From Lachnospiraceae bacterium (GTDB taxonomy: Bacteria; Bacillota; Clostridia; Lachnospirales; Lachnospiraceae): a stretch of 42,554 nucleotides of DNA. This document shows positions 24,198 through 31,762 of the stretch, one piece after another (position 1 is the first letter of the stretch; each line of letters starts with the position of its first letter). The position numbers were made by a program, and so were the translations under genes. The DNA lies in contig JAFTQM010000042.1 in the NCBI GenBank assembly GCA_017462755.1, positions 1-42,554 of the forward strand, read 5' to 3'. The notes under the pieces are model-generated. The model ran no database searches and had not been told where the DNA came from. It was given only the letters and a program-made list of their open reading frames with translations.

Positions 24198-24226
24198 TTG
24201 ACACTTTTCCAACTTTCTTGTATCTT
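24198..24226 (+). promoter_or_regulatory. Predicted promoter of the nitrogenase-like operon
   Basis: Perfect TTGACA (24198-24203), 17-base spacer, TATCTT (24221-24226). Start near 24233, leaving a leader of about 119 bases. A 5-bp hairpin GCTGT/ACAGC (24322-24335) lies just before the ribosome binding site GTGAGG (24341-24346). Confidence 0.65.
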
Positions 24227-24240
24227 ATGGTTTGTCGTTC

Positions 24241-24275
24241 TAAACTTTAGTTAGTTGTAATAAACTTCAATTAGT
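24241..24275 (+). repeat. 15-bp direct repeats at 20-bp spacing, candidate operator
   Basis: TAAACTTTAGTTAGT (24241-24255) and TAAACTTCAATTAGT (24261-24275) match at 13 of 15 positions and are exactly 20 bases apart, about two helical turns. They lie just downstream of the predicted start of the nitrogenase-like operon, a position suited to a repressor (iron, metal-chelate or sulfur sensor). A related TAAAACTTAGAACTA follows at 24301. Confidence 0.55.
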
Positions 24276-24351
24276 CAAGTGTATTTCATGCTGCTAACTT
24301 TAAAACTTAGAACTAAAATCTGCTGTAACTACAGCGCAAAGTGAGGAATCT

Positions 24352-25119
24352 ATGGAAAAATCAATTCGCAAAATTGCAATTTACGGAAAGGGTGGTATCG
24401 GTAAATCCACTACTACCTCTAATCTATCCGCAGCCTTAGCCTGTCGTGGCTACAAGGTCATGCAAATCGGCTGCGACCCTAAGGCTGATTCTACCAAAAA
24501 TCTGATGAAAGGCAAGCGTATCCCTACAGTGCTGGAGCAAATCCGGGACAAGGGTGAGGATGTCACTTTGGAGGATATCGTTTTTGAAGGCTATCATGGC
24601 GTTCTGTGCGTGGAATCAGGTGGTCCGACCCCTGGTGTCGGCTGCGCCGGTCGAGGTATCATTACCGCATTTGAAAAGCTGGAAAGTCTGAATGCTTTTG
24701 AAATCTACCAGCCGGACTATGTGATTTATGACGTTCTCGGCGACGTAGTATGCGGCGGCTTTGCAATGCCGATTCGCGGCGGCTACGCCAGAGAGGTTTA
24801 TATCGTTTCCTCCGGTGAAATGATGTCTCTCTACGCAGCGAACAATATCGCTTCCGCAATTCGCGGCTTCGGTAATCGCGGCTACGCAAAACTGAAGGGA
24901 CTCATCCTGAACGCCAAAAACATCGTAAACGAACGCGAAATTGTAGAAGAAGCACTAAAGGAAATCGGTACTACGATTACTCAGTATATTCCACGTTCTG
25001 CTGATATTCAAGAAGCAGAAAACGGTGGCGGAACGGTATTCGAAATACTGGAGCATTCCGAGATGCATGCCGTGTACAATGCACTGGCAGAGACAATTAT
25101 CCGCAATGGAGCAGAGTAA
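24352..25119 (+). CDS. NifH-like nitrogenase reductase (Fe protein homologue)
   Basis: 255 residues, ATG with GTGAGG upstream. The P-loop GKGGIGKS is at 12-19, switch I CDPKADST at 41-48, and the two 4Fe-4S ligands of the homodimer are kept: C98 in [13 protein letters not shown] and C134 in [15 protein letters not shown]101, the regulatory ADP-ribosylation Arg in some NifH, is also present. The family includes NifH, BchL/ChlL, CfbC and other group IV-VI reductases; at 255 residues it is shorter than N2-fixing NifH (~290), losing mainly the C-terminal wrap. It would pass electrons, coupled to ATP hydrolysis, to the D/K-like complex encoded at the end of the same operon. No nifB, nifE or nifN is seen, so nitrogen fixation is unlikely. 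Confidence 0.95.
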   Translation: MEKSIRKIAIYGKGGIGKSTTTSNLSAALACRGYKVMQIGCDPKADSTKNLMKGKRIPTVLEQIRDKGEDVTLEDIVFEGYHGVLCVESGGPTPGVGCAGRGIITAFEKLESLNAFEIYQPDYVIYDVLGDVVCGGFAMPIRGGYAREVYIVSSGEMMSLYAANNIASAIRGFGNRGYAKLKGLILNAKNIVNEREIVEEALKEIGTTITQYIPRSADIQEAENGGGTVFEILEHSEMHAVYNALAETIIRNGAE

Positions 25120-25154
25120 ACATCAATTTATTCAAAAAAAGAGAGGAAAAAATT

Positions 25155-26159
25155 ATGAAGAAGAAAACATTTGCATTGGGTTTATGTGCAGCAGCACTGA
25201 GTATGAGCGTTATGGCCGGTTGCGGTAAAGCAGACAGCGCTGATGGCAACGCTGATAACAGCTTTTCCATTGAGTATCCTTCCTATATGAAGACCTATGA
25301 TTTAACGGAGCCGTTAACTCTGGATGCATATCCGGAAACCATCGTGTCCTTGAGTACATATCCGGTACCAACCTTACTTGAGATGGATGTAAAGCTTGCT
25401 GCAGTTCCGGCTACAAAGGTAATTGAATATCCTGCTGATTTCGAGGGTGTTATCCTGCCGGGTGTTATGGCAGGCTTTGATATCGAGCAGGTCGTTTCCT
25501 TAGACCCTGATTTGGTTATCATGCCAATCTCCTATCAGGAGCAGTACGGTGCCACCTTAGAGGAAGTAAAGATTCCGGTTTACTATGTAGCTATGACCTC
25601 CACCGAAACCGACGTATACAATGTAATCAAGGAGCAGGCAGAGGTACTGGTTGATGCCTTCTCCGTAGATGAAGAAGCAACCAAAAAGGGCGAAGCCATC
25701 TTAAAGCGTTTCGACGAGCTGGAACACAAACTGACCGAGGCAAAGAAAACCTTAGAGAGCAAGCGTGTGCTCGCAATTACCGTTGCCGGAGAAACCAGCA
25801 TCTATGTAAACTCCGCGAGCTCTACACTCGGCTGTATGTTAGATAAGTGCGGACTGGAAAATGTCTTTGTCCCATCCGGAGATGCAACCACCGGTCACTC
25901 TATGAACGAGCTGGATTTAGAGGCTGCTCTGTCCTACAACCCGGATGTCATCTGCATTACCGGAAGCAGCACCTTAGAGGACAACAAGGCACTCATGGAT
26001 GCAATCTATGCAGCAAATTCTGAGTATTGGGACAGCATCGAGGCATACAAAAACGGCAAGGTTGTTTACCTGCCTAGCTCCTATGTTTCTACCGCAGGTA
26101 TTACGATTCTGACCAACATCGAAAACCTTGCAGGCATGATTGAGGCATTGTATCAGTAA
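25155..26159 (+). CDS. Metal-chelate/corrinoid-type substrate-binding lipoprotein
   Basis: 334 residues, ATG with GAGAGGAAAA upstream. Lipoprotein signal: hydrophobic stretch then VMAGCGK with lipid-bearing Cys at 23. The rest is the type III binding fold of the FecB/BtuF/FepB class (Peripla_BP_2): ETIVSLSTYPVPTLLEMDVKL, then DPDLVIMPIS near the first lobe, and VYLPSSYVSTAGITILTNIENLAGMI at the end. These proteins bind siderophores, haem, cobalamin or other metal complexes rather than free metal. It lies 35 bases after the NifH-like gene, before its permease and ATPase. Which ligand it takes cannot be read from sequence. Its place inside the operon suggests that the ligand is the substrate or a cofactor precursor of the reductase. 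Confidence 0.92.
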   Translation: MKKKTFALGLCAAALSMSVMAGCGKADSADGNADNSFSIEYPSYMKTYDLTEPLTLDAYPETIVSLSTYPVPTLLEMDVKLAAVPATKVIEYPADFEGVILPGVMAGFDIEQVVSLDPDLVIMPISYQEQYGATLEEVKIPVYYVAMTSTETDVYNVIKEQAEVLVDAFSVDEEATKKGEAILKRFDELEHKLTEAKKTLESKRVLAITVAGETSIYVNSASSTLGCMLDKCGLENVFVPSGDATTGHSMNELDLEAALSYNPDVICITGSSTLEDNKALMDAIYAANSEYWDSIEAYKNGKVVYLPSSYVSTAGITILTNIENLAGMIEALYQ

Positions 26160-26183
26160 GAAAAAGCGGAGTGAAACACAATT

Positions 26184-27206
26184 ATGGCAAAGCATAAAAA
26201 AAATCAAGGAAGCGTCAGTATGCTGCGCTGCGGCATGGTTATGCTGGTGCTTCTCATCCTACTGATTGTACTTATCTTTATTTCCTGTGCCGTCGGCAGT
26301 GCGGGTTACTCCGTTGTTGAAATTGTAAAAGCGCTCTTCTCCAAAGAGGACAGCATCATCAAGGTAACCGTCATGTACCTGCGTCTGCCGCGTATTTTCA
26401 TGGCAGTACTGGTTGGACCTGCGCTGGCTGCCTCCGGCTGTCTATTACAGGCAGTTATGAGAAATCCTCTGGCAGACCCCGGCACCATCGGCGTGTCTGC
26501 CGGTGCAGGTACTGCCGCTATTACCATACTTTTGATTTTCCCAAATCTGTCCATGTCGCTGCCATTGTTTGCCTTTGCGGGCGCGGCATTGGCATGCGTA
26601 CTTATTTACACTTTGGCATGGAAGGGCGGTATTGACCCGGTTCGTATCATCTTGTCCGGTGTTGCCATCAATTCCGTACTCGGCGGCTACAATTCTATGC
26701 TGCAGCTGTTAAACAGCGACAATCTGTCCGGCGTACTGGCATTTATGAACGGCAGCATCTCCGGCGTCAGCTGGGGACATGTGCGCATTGCTGCGGTTTA
26801 CACCTTTATCGGTCTGTTCTTCGCATTTATGTGCATCCGCCCGGCAAACGCACTGCAGCTTGGTGATGAAATGGCAAAAAACCTCGGCATCCGCGTCAAT
26901 TTGAGCCGCGTCTGCCTGTCTGCGGTATCTGCTTTTCTGGCTGCTGCTACCGTATCGGTCGTAGGTATGATTGGCTTTGTGGGACTTTTGGTACCGCATA
27001 TCGCCAGAATGCTTGTCGGCTCTGACTATAAGGTGATGCTTCCGACCAGTATCCTGCTCAGCAGCTGTGTTTTGTTGGCAGCAGATACCATCGGTCGAAC
27101 CATCGTGCCGGGTCTTGAAATTCCGGTTGGTGTCGTAATGTCCGTCATCGGCGGACCATTCTTCCTTTACATGCTTAGAAAGAGAGGAAAGTTCAATGCA
27201 GGTTAA
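26184..27206 (+). CDS. FecCD/BtuC-type ABC permease
   Basis: 340 residues, ATG after AAAAGCGGAGTG. It begins with a basic stretch and a first helix at about 17-40, then about nine more. Diagnostic of the FecCD family: LRLPRIFMAVLVGPALAASGCLLQAVMRNPLADPGTIGVSAGAG and SVVGMIGFVGLLVPHIARMLVGSDYKVMLPTSILLSS, with the ATPase-docking helix in the latter. Such permeases act as homodimers. Its end overlaps the ATPase gene by 11 bases, so they are co-translated. It imports the ligand captured by the lipoprotein encoded just upstream. Confidence 0.95.
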   Translation: MAKHKKNQGSVSMLRCGMVMLVLLILLIVLIFISCAVGSAGYSVVEIVKALFSKEDSIIKVTVMYLRLPRIFMAVLVGPALAASGCLLQAVMRNPLADPGTIGVSAGAGTAAITILLIFPNLSMSLPLFAFAGAALACVLIYTLAWKGGIDPVRIILSGVAINSVLGGYNSMLQLLNSDNLSGVLAFMNGSISGVSWGHVRIAAVYTFIGLFFAFMCIRPANALQLGDEMAKNLGIRVNLSRVCLSAVSAFLAAATVSVVGMIGFVGLLVPHIARMLVGSDYKVMLPTSILLSSCVLLAADTIGRTIVPGLEIPVGVVMSVIGGPFFLYMLRKRGKFNAG

Positions 27207-27975
27207 TTGTAATCATTTACAGGTGGGCTATGGAGATACCGTAATCATCAACGATATGACGATTACGATTGACAAAAAGCAAATCACCTCCATCATCGGA
27301 CCAAACGGCTCCGGCAAATCCACCGTACTCAAGGCTGCTACCCGTCTTTTGAATTATCAGAAGGGCGAGGTCATCATCAATGGTCGTGATATTCGCAAAT
27401 ACAAGAGCAAGGAGCTTTCCCGTTATATCGGTGTGCTGGCGCAAAAGCACAGCGCACCGGCGGATTTCCGCGTCAAGGAGCTCGTCAGCTACGGAAGAAT
27501 GCCTCACTTAAAGCCACTTTCCAGCTTCAGTAAAGAGGATTATGAAATCATCGACAAGGTGATGAAAACCACTGGTGTCTGGCATCTGAGGGACAAATCC
27601 ATCTACGAATGCTCCGGCGGCGAAACACAGCGCGTCTGGATTGCCACCGTATTGGCACAGGACCCGGAAATTTTATTTTTAGACGAGCCAACAACCTATC
27701 TGGACGTTGCACATCAGCTTGAGGTTATGCAGCTGGTCAAAAATCTGAACAAAAACACCGGTGTCGGCATCGTCATGGTATTGCACGATTTGGGGCAGGC
27801 ACTGGAGGTCAGTGATAAAATCATTGTAATCAAGGATGGCAAAAAGTACAGCGAAGGAACTCCGGAAGAGGTCATTACCCCGAAAATGTTAAAGGAAGTT
27901 TACAACGTAGATGCTGATGTCATTTCGATTGCCGGTCGTGAAAAGCCGGTCATTATATATAAAGAATTAGCTTAA
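27196..27975 (+). CDS. FecE/BtuD-type ABC ATPase
   Basis: 259 residues, ATG inside the end of the permease gene with AGAGAGGAAAG upstream. Walker A GPNGSGKST (about 34-42), Q-loop GVLAQKH, a CSGGETQR signature (Cys in place of the usual Leu), Walker B ILFLDEPTTYLD, switch His VLHDLGQAL. The DEPTTYLDVAHQLEVM run is typical of siderophore/haem/B12 importers. The C-terminal ~30 residues (VYNVDADVISIAGREKPVIIY) are the usual regulatory tail. It powers the importer that is embedded in the nitrogenase-like operon, 26 bases before the NifD-like gene. Confidence 0.95.
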   Translation: MQVNCNHLQVGYGDTVIINDMTITIDKKQITSIIGPNGSGKSTVLKAATRLLNYQKGEVIINGRDIRKYKSKELSRYIGVLAQKHSAPADFRVKELVSYGRMPHLKPLSSFSKEDYEIIDKVMKTTGVWHLRDKSIYECSGGETQRVWIATVLAQDPEILFLDEPTTYLDVAHQLEVMQLVKNLNKNTGVGIVMVLHDLGQALEVSDKIIVIKDGKKYSEGTPEEVITPKMLKEVYNVDADVISIAGREKPVIIYKELA

Positions 27976-28001
27976 AAGAATTTTGGAAATGAGGTAAAAA
28001 T

Positions 28002-29303
28002 ATGAACGGACAGGATATTTTATTCCGCCTGAAGCGTCTGAATGAGATTCAGGACGCAAAAGAAATCCGCCAACTAACCGCAGCGCTCTTTCCCGGCTCC
28101 CATTGTCCGCTGATGGGTGCCATGATGGCGATTGGCGGTATTGAGGATGCGATTATGCTGGTACTCGGAACCGACGAATGTACTTACTATACCAAAAAAG
28201 CAACCATCGGTGGTTTTTCCTTTCACGGAATCGACAACCGGTGCTTTTCTGTTGTATTGAACCAACACGACGTTACCTTCGGTTGTAAAAATAAGCTCTA
28301 CCACGCTTTTGATGAGCTGGTAAAGGAAATCTCGCCAAAGCTTGTTTTTCTTGTTACCACCTGCGTCATGGAGGTGACCGGCGATGATGTTGACTCTATG
28401 GCAATGGAGCTGAACGACAAATATCAGATTCCGGTACTCCCGGTTCATACGGAACACTTTAAAACCGAGAATCATCTGCCGGGCGTGCGCGATACCATCA
28501 GTGCCTGTATCCCGGTTATGAAAACAGGCTTACCGGTTCAGCCAAATCGCATCAATGTCATCGGCCAGCGTCTGGGCAGCTTCCGCGAAACCGAGACCTT
28601 TCATCTGCTGACACAGCACGGTATTGAAATCGGCATGATGCTGCCGGGCGGTACTTCTTTGGAAGCTATTCAGACGGCTCCTGCTGCCAAGGTAAACATT
28701 GTCGTACATGAGCTTGGTCTGCCGCTTGCCATGAAAATGCAGGAGCTGTTCGGCACTCCGTATGTAATGTTTGAAAAATATGCTTCTCCGGAACGTATCC
28801 TCGCTTCGTATCAGGAGCTTGCAGGTTATCTGCAATTAGACCTTACTACCGAACTGGAAGCCAAGTACAATGCATGCACAGAACAAATAACTGCTGCCAA
28901 AGCAGAGCTTTCCGGAATGAAATACATTTATGGTAACACTGCACTGGCATGCTATGAATACAATGCTTTTCTCGTATCGCTCGGCATGGAACCACAGCTG
29001 ATTCAGACCAATGAATTTCCGGGACAGGACAACGAATTCGTTCAGGCAATTCTTGAGAAATACAATCCTTACGTTACTAAGACCGCAAACATTACACCAT
29101 TGCAGTATGTGTATGATGAATTAAAGCCAAATCTCTATTTCGGTCATGAATATGCTACCCGTTTGCGCGCAAAGGGCATTGCTCTGGTGCACGATAGCAA
29201 TCTCTCCTCCCGTCTGGGCTTTGAGGTAACGGAGGCTGTCGTAACCGAGCTTCGTCGCGCTGCTGCCGAAGCAAAAGAACTGATTGCAAGGAGGGTATCC
29301 TAA
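28002..29303 (+). CDS. NifD-like catalytic subunit (nitrogenase-like oxidoreductase)
   Basis: 433 residues, ATG with AATGAGGTAAAA upstream. Three cluster-ligand cysteines sit in the right places: C35 (PGSHCPLMGA), C60 (GTDECTYY) and C121 (TTCVMEVTGDDV). Their 25- and 61-residue spacing equals, from memory, that of BchN in dark protochlorophyllide reductase and is near that of NifD. The FeMo-cofactor ligands are missing: the Cys275 region reads NIVVHELGLPLAMKMQ (Val at the Cys position) and the His442 region reads SSRLGFEV (Leu). So the active site must differ from nitrogenase. It overlaps the K-like gene by one base (TAATG). The nearest concepts are groups IV-VI nitrogenase-like enzymes acting on tetrapyrroles or organosulfur compounds; which one is unknown. 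Confidence 0.9.
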   Translation: MNGQDILFRLKRLNEIQDAKEIRQLTAALFPGSHCPLMGAMMAIGGIEDAIMLVLGTDECTYYTKKATIGGFSFHGIDNRCFSVVLNQHDVTFGCKNKLYHAFDELVKEISPKLVFLVTTCVMEVTGDDVDSMAMELNDKYQIPVLPVHTEHFKTENHLPGVRDTISACIPVMKTGLPVQPNRINVIGQRLGSFRETETFHLLTQHGIEIGMMLPGGTSLEAIQTAPAAKVNIVVHELGLPLAMKMQELFGTPYVMFEKYASPERILASYQELAGYLQLDLTTELEAKYNACTEQITAAKAELSGMKYIYGNTALACYEYNAFLVSLGMEPQLIQTNEFPGQDNEFVQAILEKYNPYVTKTANITPLQYVYDELKPNLYFGHEYATRLRAKGIALVHDSNLSSRLGFEVTEAVVTELRRAAAEAKELIARRVS

Positions 29304-30532
29304 TGAGTTTATGCAGATATTTACCGACTCCGTCCGACCGTATGGGAGTTCTTTGGACTTTATTATCCGTAAAAGATGCCGTAGTATTGGAATATGGTCC
29401 TGCCGGAACGACGCATTTCAGCGTCGGATTTTTCGGCAAGCTCGGTGTAGAGCCGAATCAGACCTTGTTCACAACACATTTAAGCGAAGATGATATTATC
29501 ATGGGAGATGTGACCCGCTTGGAGGAAGCCATCCGTGAAATTGATAAAAATTATCATCCAAAGGTAATTTTCGTCGTTTCCTCCGCTGTTATTTCCGTCA
29601 TCGGTACCGACATCAAGGGCGTATGTACTTATATGAAGGAAGAGGTCAATGCCCGCCTGATTCCGGTCGATACCGGCGGTTTCAAGGGAGATTACAGTCT
29701 GGGAATCAAAGAGGCTTATTCCCTGCTTACGCGCTCCTTTGTAACAAAAGAAACCGAAGTGCGCCCAAACAGCTACAATATTCTGGGTGCCTCCGGTTAC
29801 AGCTACCGCATGAAAGCAGATTTGTGGGAAATGAAGGAGCTGCTGAGCGAAGCATTCCAAAGCGAATGCAATGCCGTACTCGGTATGGATTCTTCTACCG
29901 AACAGCTGGAGCGTCTGGGCGCCGCCTCGGTCAATCTCGTACTGAAAGCTGAAGCTTTACCTGCTGCAATATATCTGCAGGAAACCTTCGGCACACCATA
30001 TATTTATGATATTCCTTATGGCTACACCGGTACAAAGCAATGGTTGGAGCAAATTTCTGCTGTACTTTCCACTCCGGTCGCTCCTGCCTTAATGCAGAAG
30101 CTGCAGCTTCGTATGATGCAGAGCGCCGGCTATAAAATGTATGCAGCAATGTATGCGGACCGCGAGCATGCACCAAATGCAGTACTGATAGGTGATTATG
30201 ACCAACTCCGCGGCTTTTCGCGTCTGTTTGCCGAAATCGGTCTGCCGGTTTCCTTAAAGTTTGCAGCTCACTCCCTTGCCGGACTGGAAGCAGACGACAT
30301 TGTAAAACCAAAGACCGAAAAGGAAAAAATCGATTACCTGAAGGAGCTTACATACAGTCTGGTACTCGGGGATGAAATCTCTCTTTACCTGTGTGACTCC
30401 AGCTGTGAAAAGCTGCTTACCGCTTTTCCTCTGGTGCATCAGTCACAAATCGCGGAGCATCTTCCCTTCGTCGGTATCCGCGGCATGGATTACATTTTGG
30501 AGGCGGTTGACCGGTATTTTAGCCGTATGTAA
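29303..30532 (+). CDS. NifK-like partner subunit lacking the usual cluster cysteines
   Basis: 409 residues, start ATG in TAATG with AAGGAGGG upstream. The oxidoreductase fold is seen in EYGPAGTTHFSVGF, FVVSSAVISVIGTDIKG, the DTGGFKGDYSLGIKEAY loop and NLVLKAEALPAAIYLQETFGTPY. Aligned by eye to NifK, the three P-cluster cysteines are replaced: S11 (Cys70), T36 (Cys95) and A95 (Cys153). T36 also falls where BchB has its cluster Asp. Only C5 near the start could supply a fourth ligand to the D-subunit cluster; D12 is another candidate. It is therefore a strongly diverged partner, probably forming a heterotetramer with the D-like subunit. The gene ends the operon, followed by a hairpin shared with the convergent gene. 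Confidence 0.88.
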   Translation: MSLCRYLPTPSDRMGVLWTLLSVKDAVVLEYGPAGTTHFSVGFFGKLGVEPNQTLFTTHLSEDDIIMGDVTRLEEAIREIDKNYHPKVIFVVSSAVISVIGTDIKGVCTYMKEEVNARLIPVDTGGFKGDYSLGIKEAYSLLTRSFVTKETEVRPNSYNILGASGYSYRMKADLWEMKELLSEAFQSECNAVLGMDSSTEQLERLGAASVNLVLKAEALPAAIYLQETFGTPYIYDIPYGYTGTKQWLEQISAVLSTPVAPALMQKLQLRMMQSAGYKMYAAMYADREHAPNAVLIGDYDQLRGFSRLFAEIGLPVSLKFAAHSLAGLEADDIVKPKTEKEKIDYLKELTYSLVLGDEISLYLCDSSCEKLLTAFPLVHQSQIAEHLPFVGIRGMDYILEAVDRYFSRM

Positions 30533-30538
30533 CAAAGA

Positions 30539-30559
30539 TTCCGCAGCTTTACTGCGGAA
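30539..30559. terminator. Shared hairpin between convergent genes
   Basis: TTCCGCAG (30539-30546), loop CTTTA, CTGCGGAA (30552-30559): a perfect 8-bp stem, with the stop codon of the minus-strand gene (30549-30551) in its loop. T-runs are poor on both sides (TCTTTGTT on the minus strand), so termination may be weak or need other factors. Confidence 0.5.
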
Positions 30560-31601
30560 CCTCCAGATACCAATAACCGAAATCTCCGTTTTCTAATGCT
30601 TTACGTTTTAGGCATTTAAAATGCTGAAATCCAAACATCTGCGCCATATGCTGTTCTCTGGTACCATAGGTGCCGGGGATCAGCAGGTAGCAGGTATCTC
30701 CATCCTTCCCACGCTTTCTGGTCAAAAGTAGATGATGATAGGTATAAAAGCCATGCAGTAAAAAGCTGTTTCCGGCATATTTCCACATCGAACGAGGTAA
30801 AAGCCCGATATCCTGCGGCTCCATGCGTACCGAACGTTCAAATTCTCCATCCTCAAACGGATACATCTGCTCCAAACAACAAAACGGCCGGTCCTCCCGC
30901 CTGTTTGAACAGCAGTGATTGCGGTTCGGTAACTCTGCCTGCTTCTCTTCCTGTGCCGCCAATTCCGGCTCATTACGAACTGCCTTTGGTATCGTAGCAT
31001 CCGGTATTTGTTCTTCCATTGACTCTTCCATCGGTTCCGCCTGCTGTATATCTACTTCGTTCTTACCTTGCGACTCCTCTGATTCCGAAAGGTATACTTC
31101 ACTTTCACTCTGTAGTTCCTCCGACTCCTTCAGGTATACTTTGTTTTCTTCCGGCATTTCCTCCGGCTCCGTTCTTCTCCCTCCCTGTATCTTTCTCCAA
31201 ATCCGTTCTGCTTCTTCACTGCTCAGCGGTTCCTCCTCCCACGAGGACGCATAATAATTTCCCATCAGATACTCTTCCGGATTCCCGATTACCAGCAATA
31301 AGCCGCTCATTTCTACAAAGAACAAGCCGCTGCCTTCCAGATTATTCGCATCTGTTTCCATCCGTATTTCTTCCCTGCCCGTTACCAGCGAAAAATCTCC
31401 CAGACAAACTCCGTCGCACTGCTCTCCCTGCAGCTTATAGCAGCAAACCTTCAATGTCTGCTCCTTTGCCGGCAGATTCATGTGAATATGAAAACGTACT
31501 TTATTACCCCGCACCTCGATTCGTGCATATCCGCCATTTTGCTTTTTGGCTCCGCCCTCATAAGCATAAATATAAGAAATCCATCTGCGATATTCCGACA
31601 T
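30549..31601 (-). CDS. Uncharacterised protein with acidic low-complexity middle
   Basis: 350 residues, ATG after GGAGGGATT. Residues 1-125 form a beta-rich domain (ISYIYAYEGGAKKQNGGYARIEVRGNKVRFHIHMN) and residues ~240-350 a second one rich in aromatic residues and His/Cys (PFCCLEQMYPFEDG, SFLLHGFYTYHHLLL, YLLIPGTYGTREQHMAQMFGF). Between them is an acidic linker of ~90 residues with loose repeats of the type EVYLSESEE. The layout recalls DUF6128-type proteins widespread in Lachnospiraceae, whose function is unknown; I am only moderately sure of that link. There is no signal peptide. It is convergent with the nitrogenase-like operon and divergent from the 971-residue gene, so there is no operon context. 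Confidence 0.75.
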   Translation of the reverse strand: MSEYRRWISYIYAYEGGAKKQNGGYARIEVRGNKVRFHIHMNLPAKEQTLKVCCYKLQGEQCDGVCLGDFSLVTGREEIRMETDANNLEGSGLFFVEMSGLLLVIGNPEEYLMGNYYASSWEEEPLSSEEAERIWRKIQGGRRTEPEEMPEENKVYLKESEELQSESEVYLSESEESQGKNEVDIQQAEPMEESMEEQIPDATIPKAVRNEPELAAQEEKQAELPNRNHCCSNRREDRPFCCLEQMYPFEDGEFERSVRMEPQDIGLLPRSMWKYAGNSFLLHGFYTYHHLLLTRKRGKDGDTCYLLIPGTYGTREQHMAQMFGFQHFKCLKRKALENGDFGYWYLEVPQ

Positions 31602-31700
31602 AATCCCTCCGTTCTGAGCTTGTCAGCTCCTTCTGCTTGTCAATTCTTCTTCACTATATGAACACTACAGGAAAAATATGCCGCGTTTTCCACTTTTAAT

Positions 31701-31728
31701 GGTAAGTTTTGCTTTCTTGTGGTATACT
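31701..31728 (+). promoter_or_regulatory. Predicted extended -10 promoter of the 31763-37958 gene pair
   Basis: TGGTATACT (TG extension, TATACT at 31723-31728) with no good -35 at 17 bases (TGGTAA). Start near 31735, about 28 bases before the ATG at 31763, which has GGAGG upstream. Confidence 0.5.
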
Positions 31729-31762
31729 GTGCACAAGTAATGTTTTTTTATGGAGGTAGTAT

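Noticed and set aside
24352-30532. A true nitrogen-fixing nif cluster
   Set aside because: The FeMo-cofactor ligands are missing in the D-like protein, NifK cysteines are replaced, and nifB, nifE and nifN are absent from the window.
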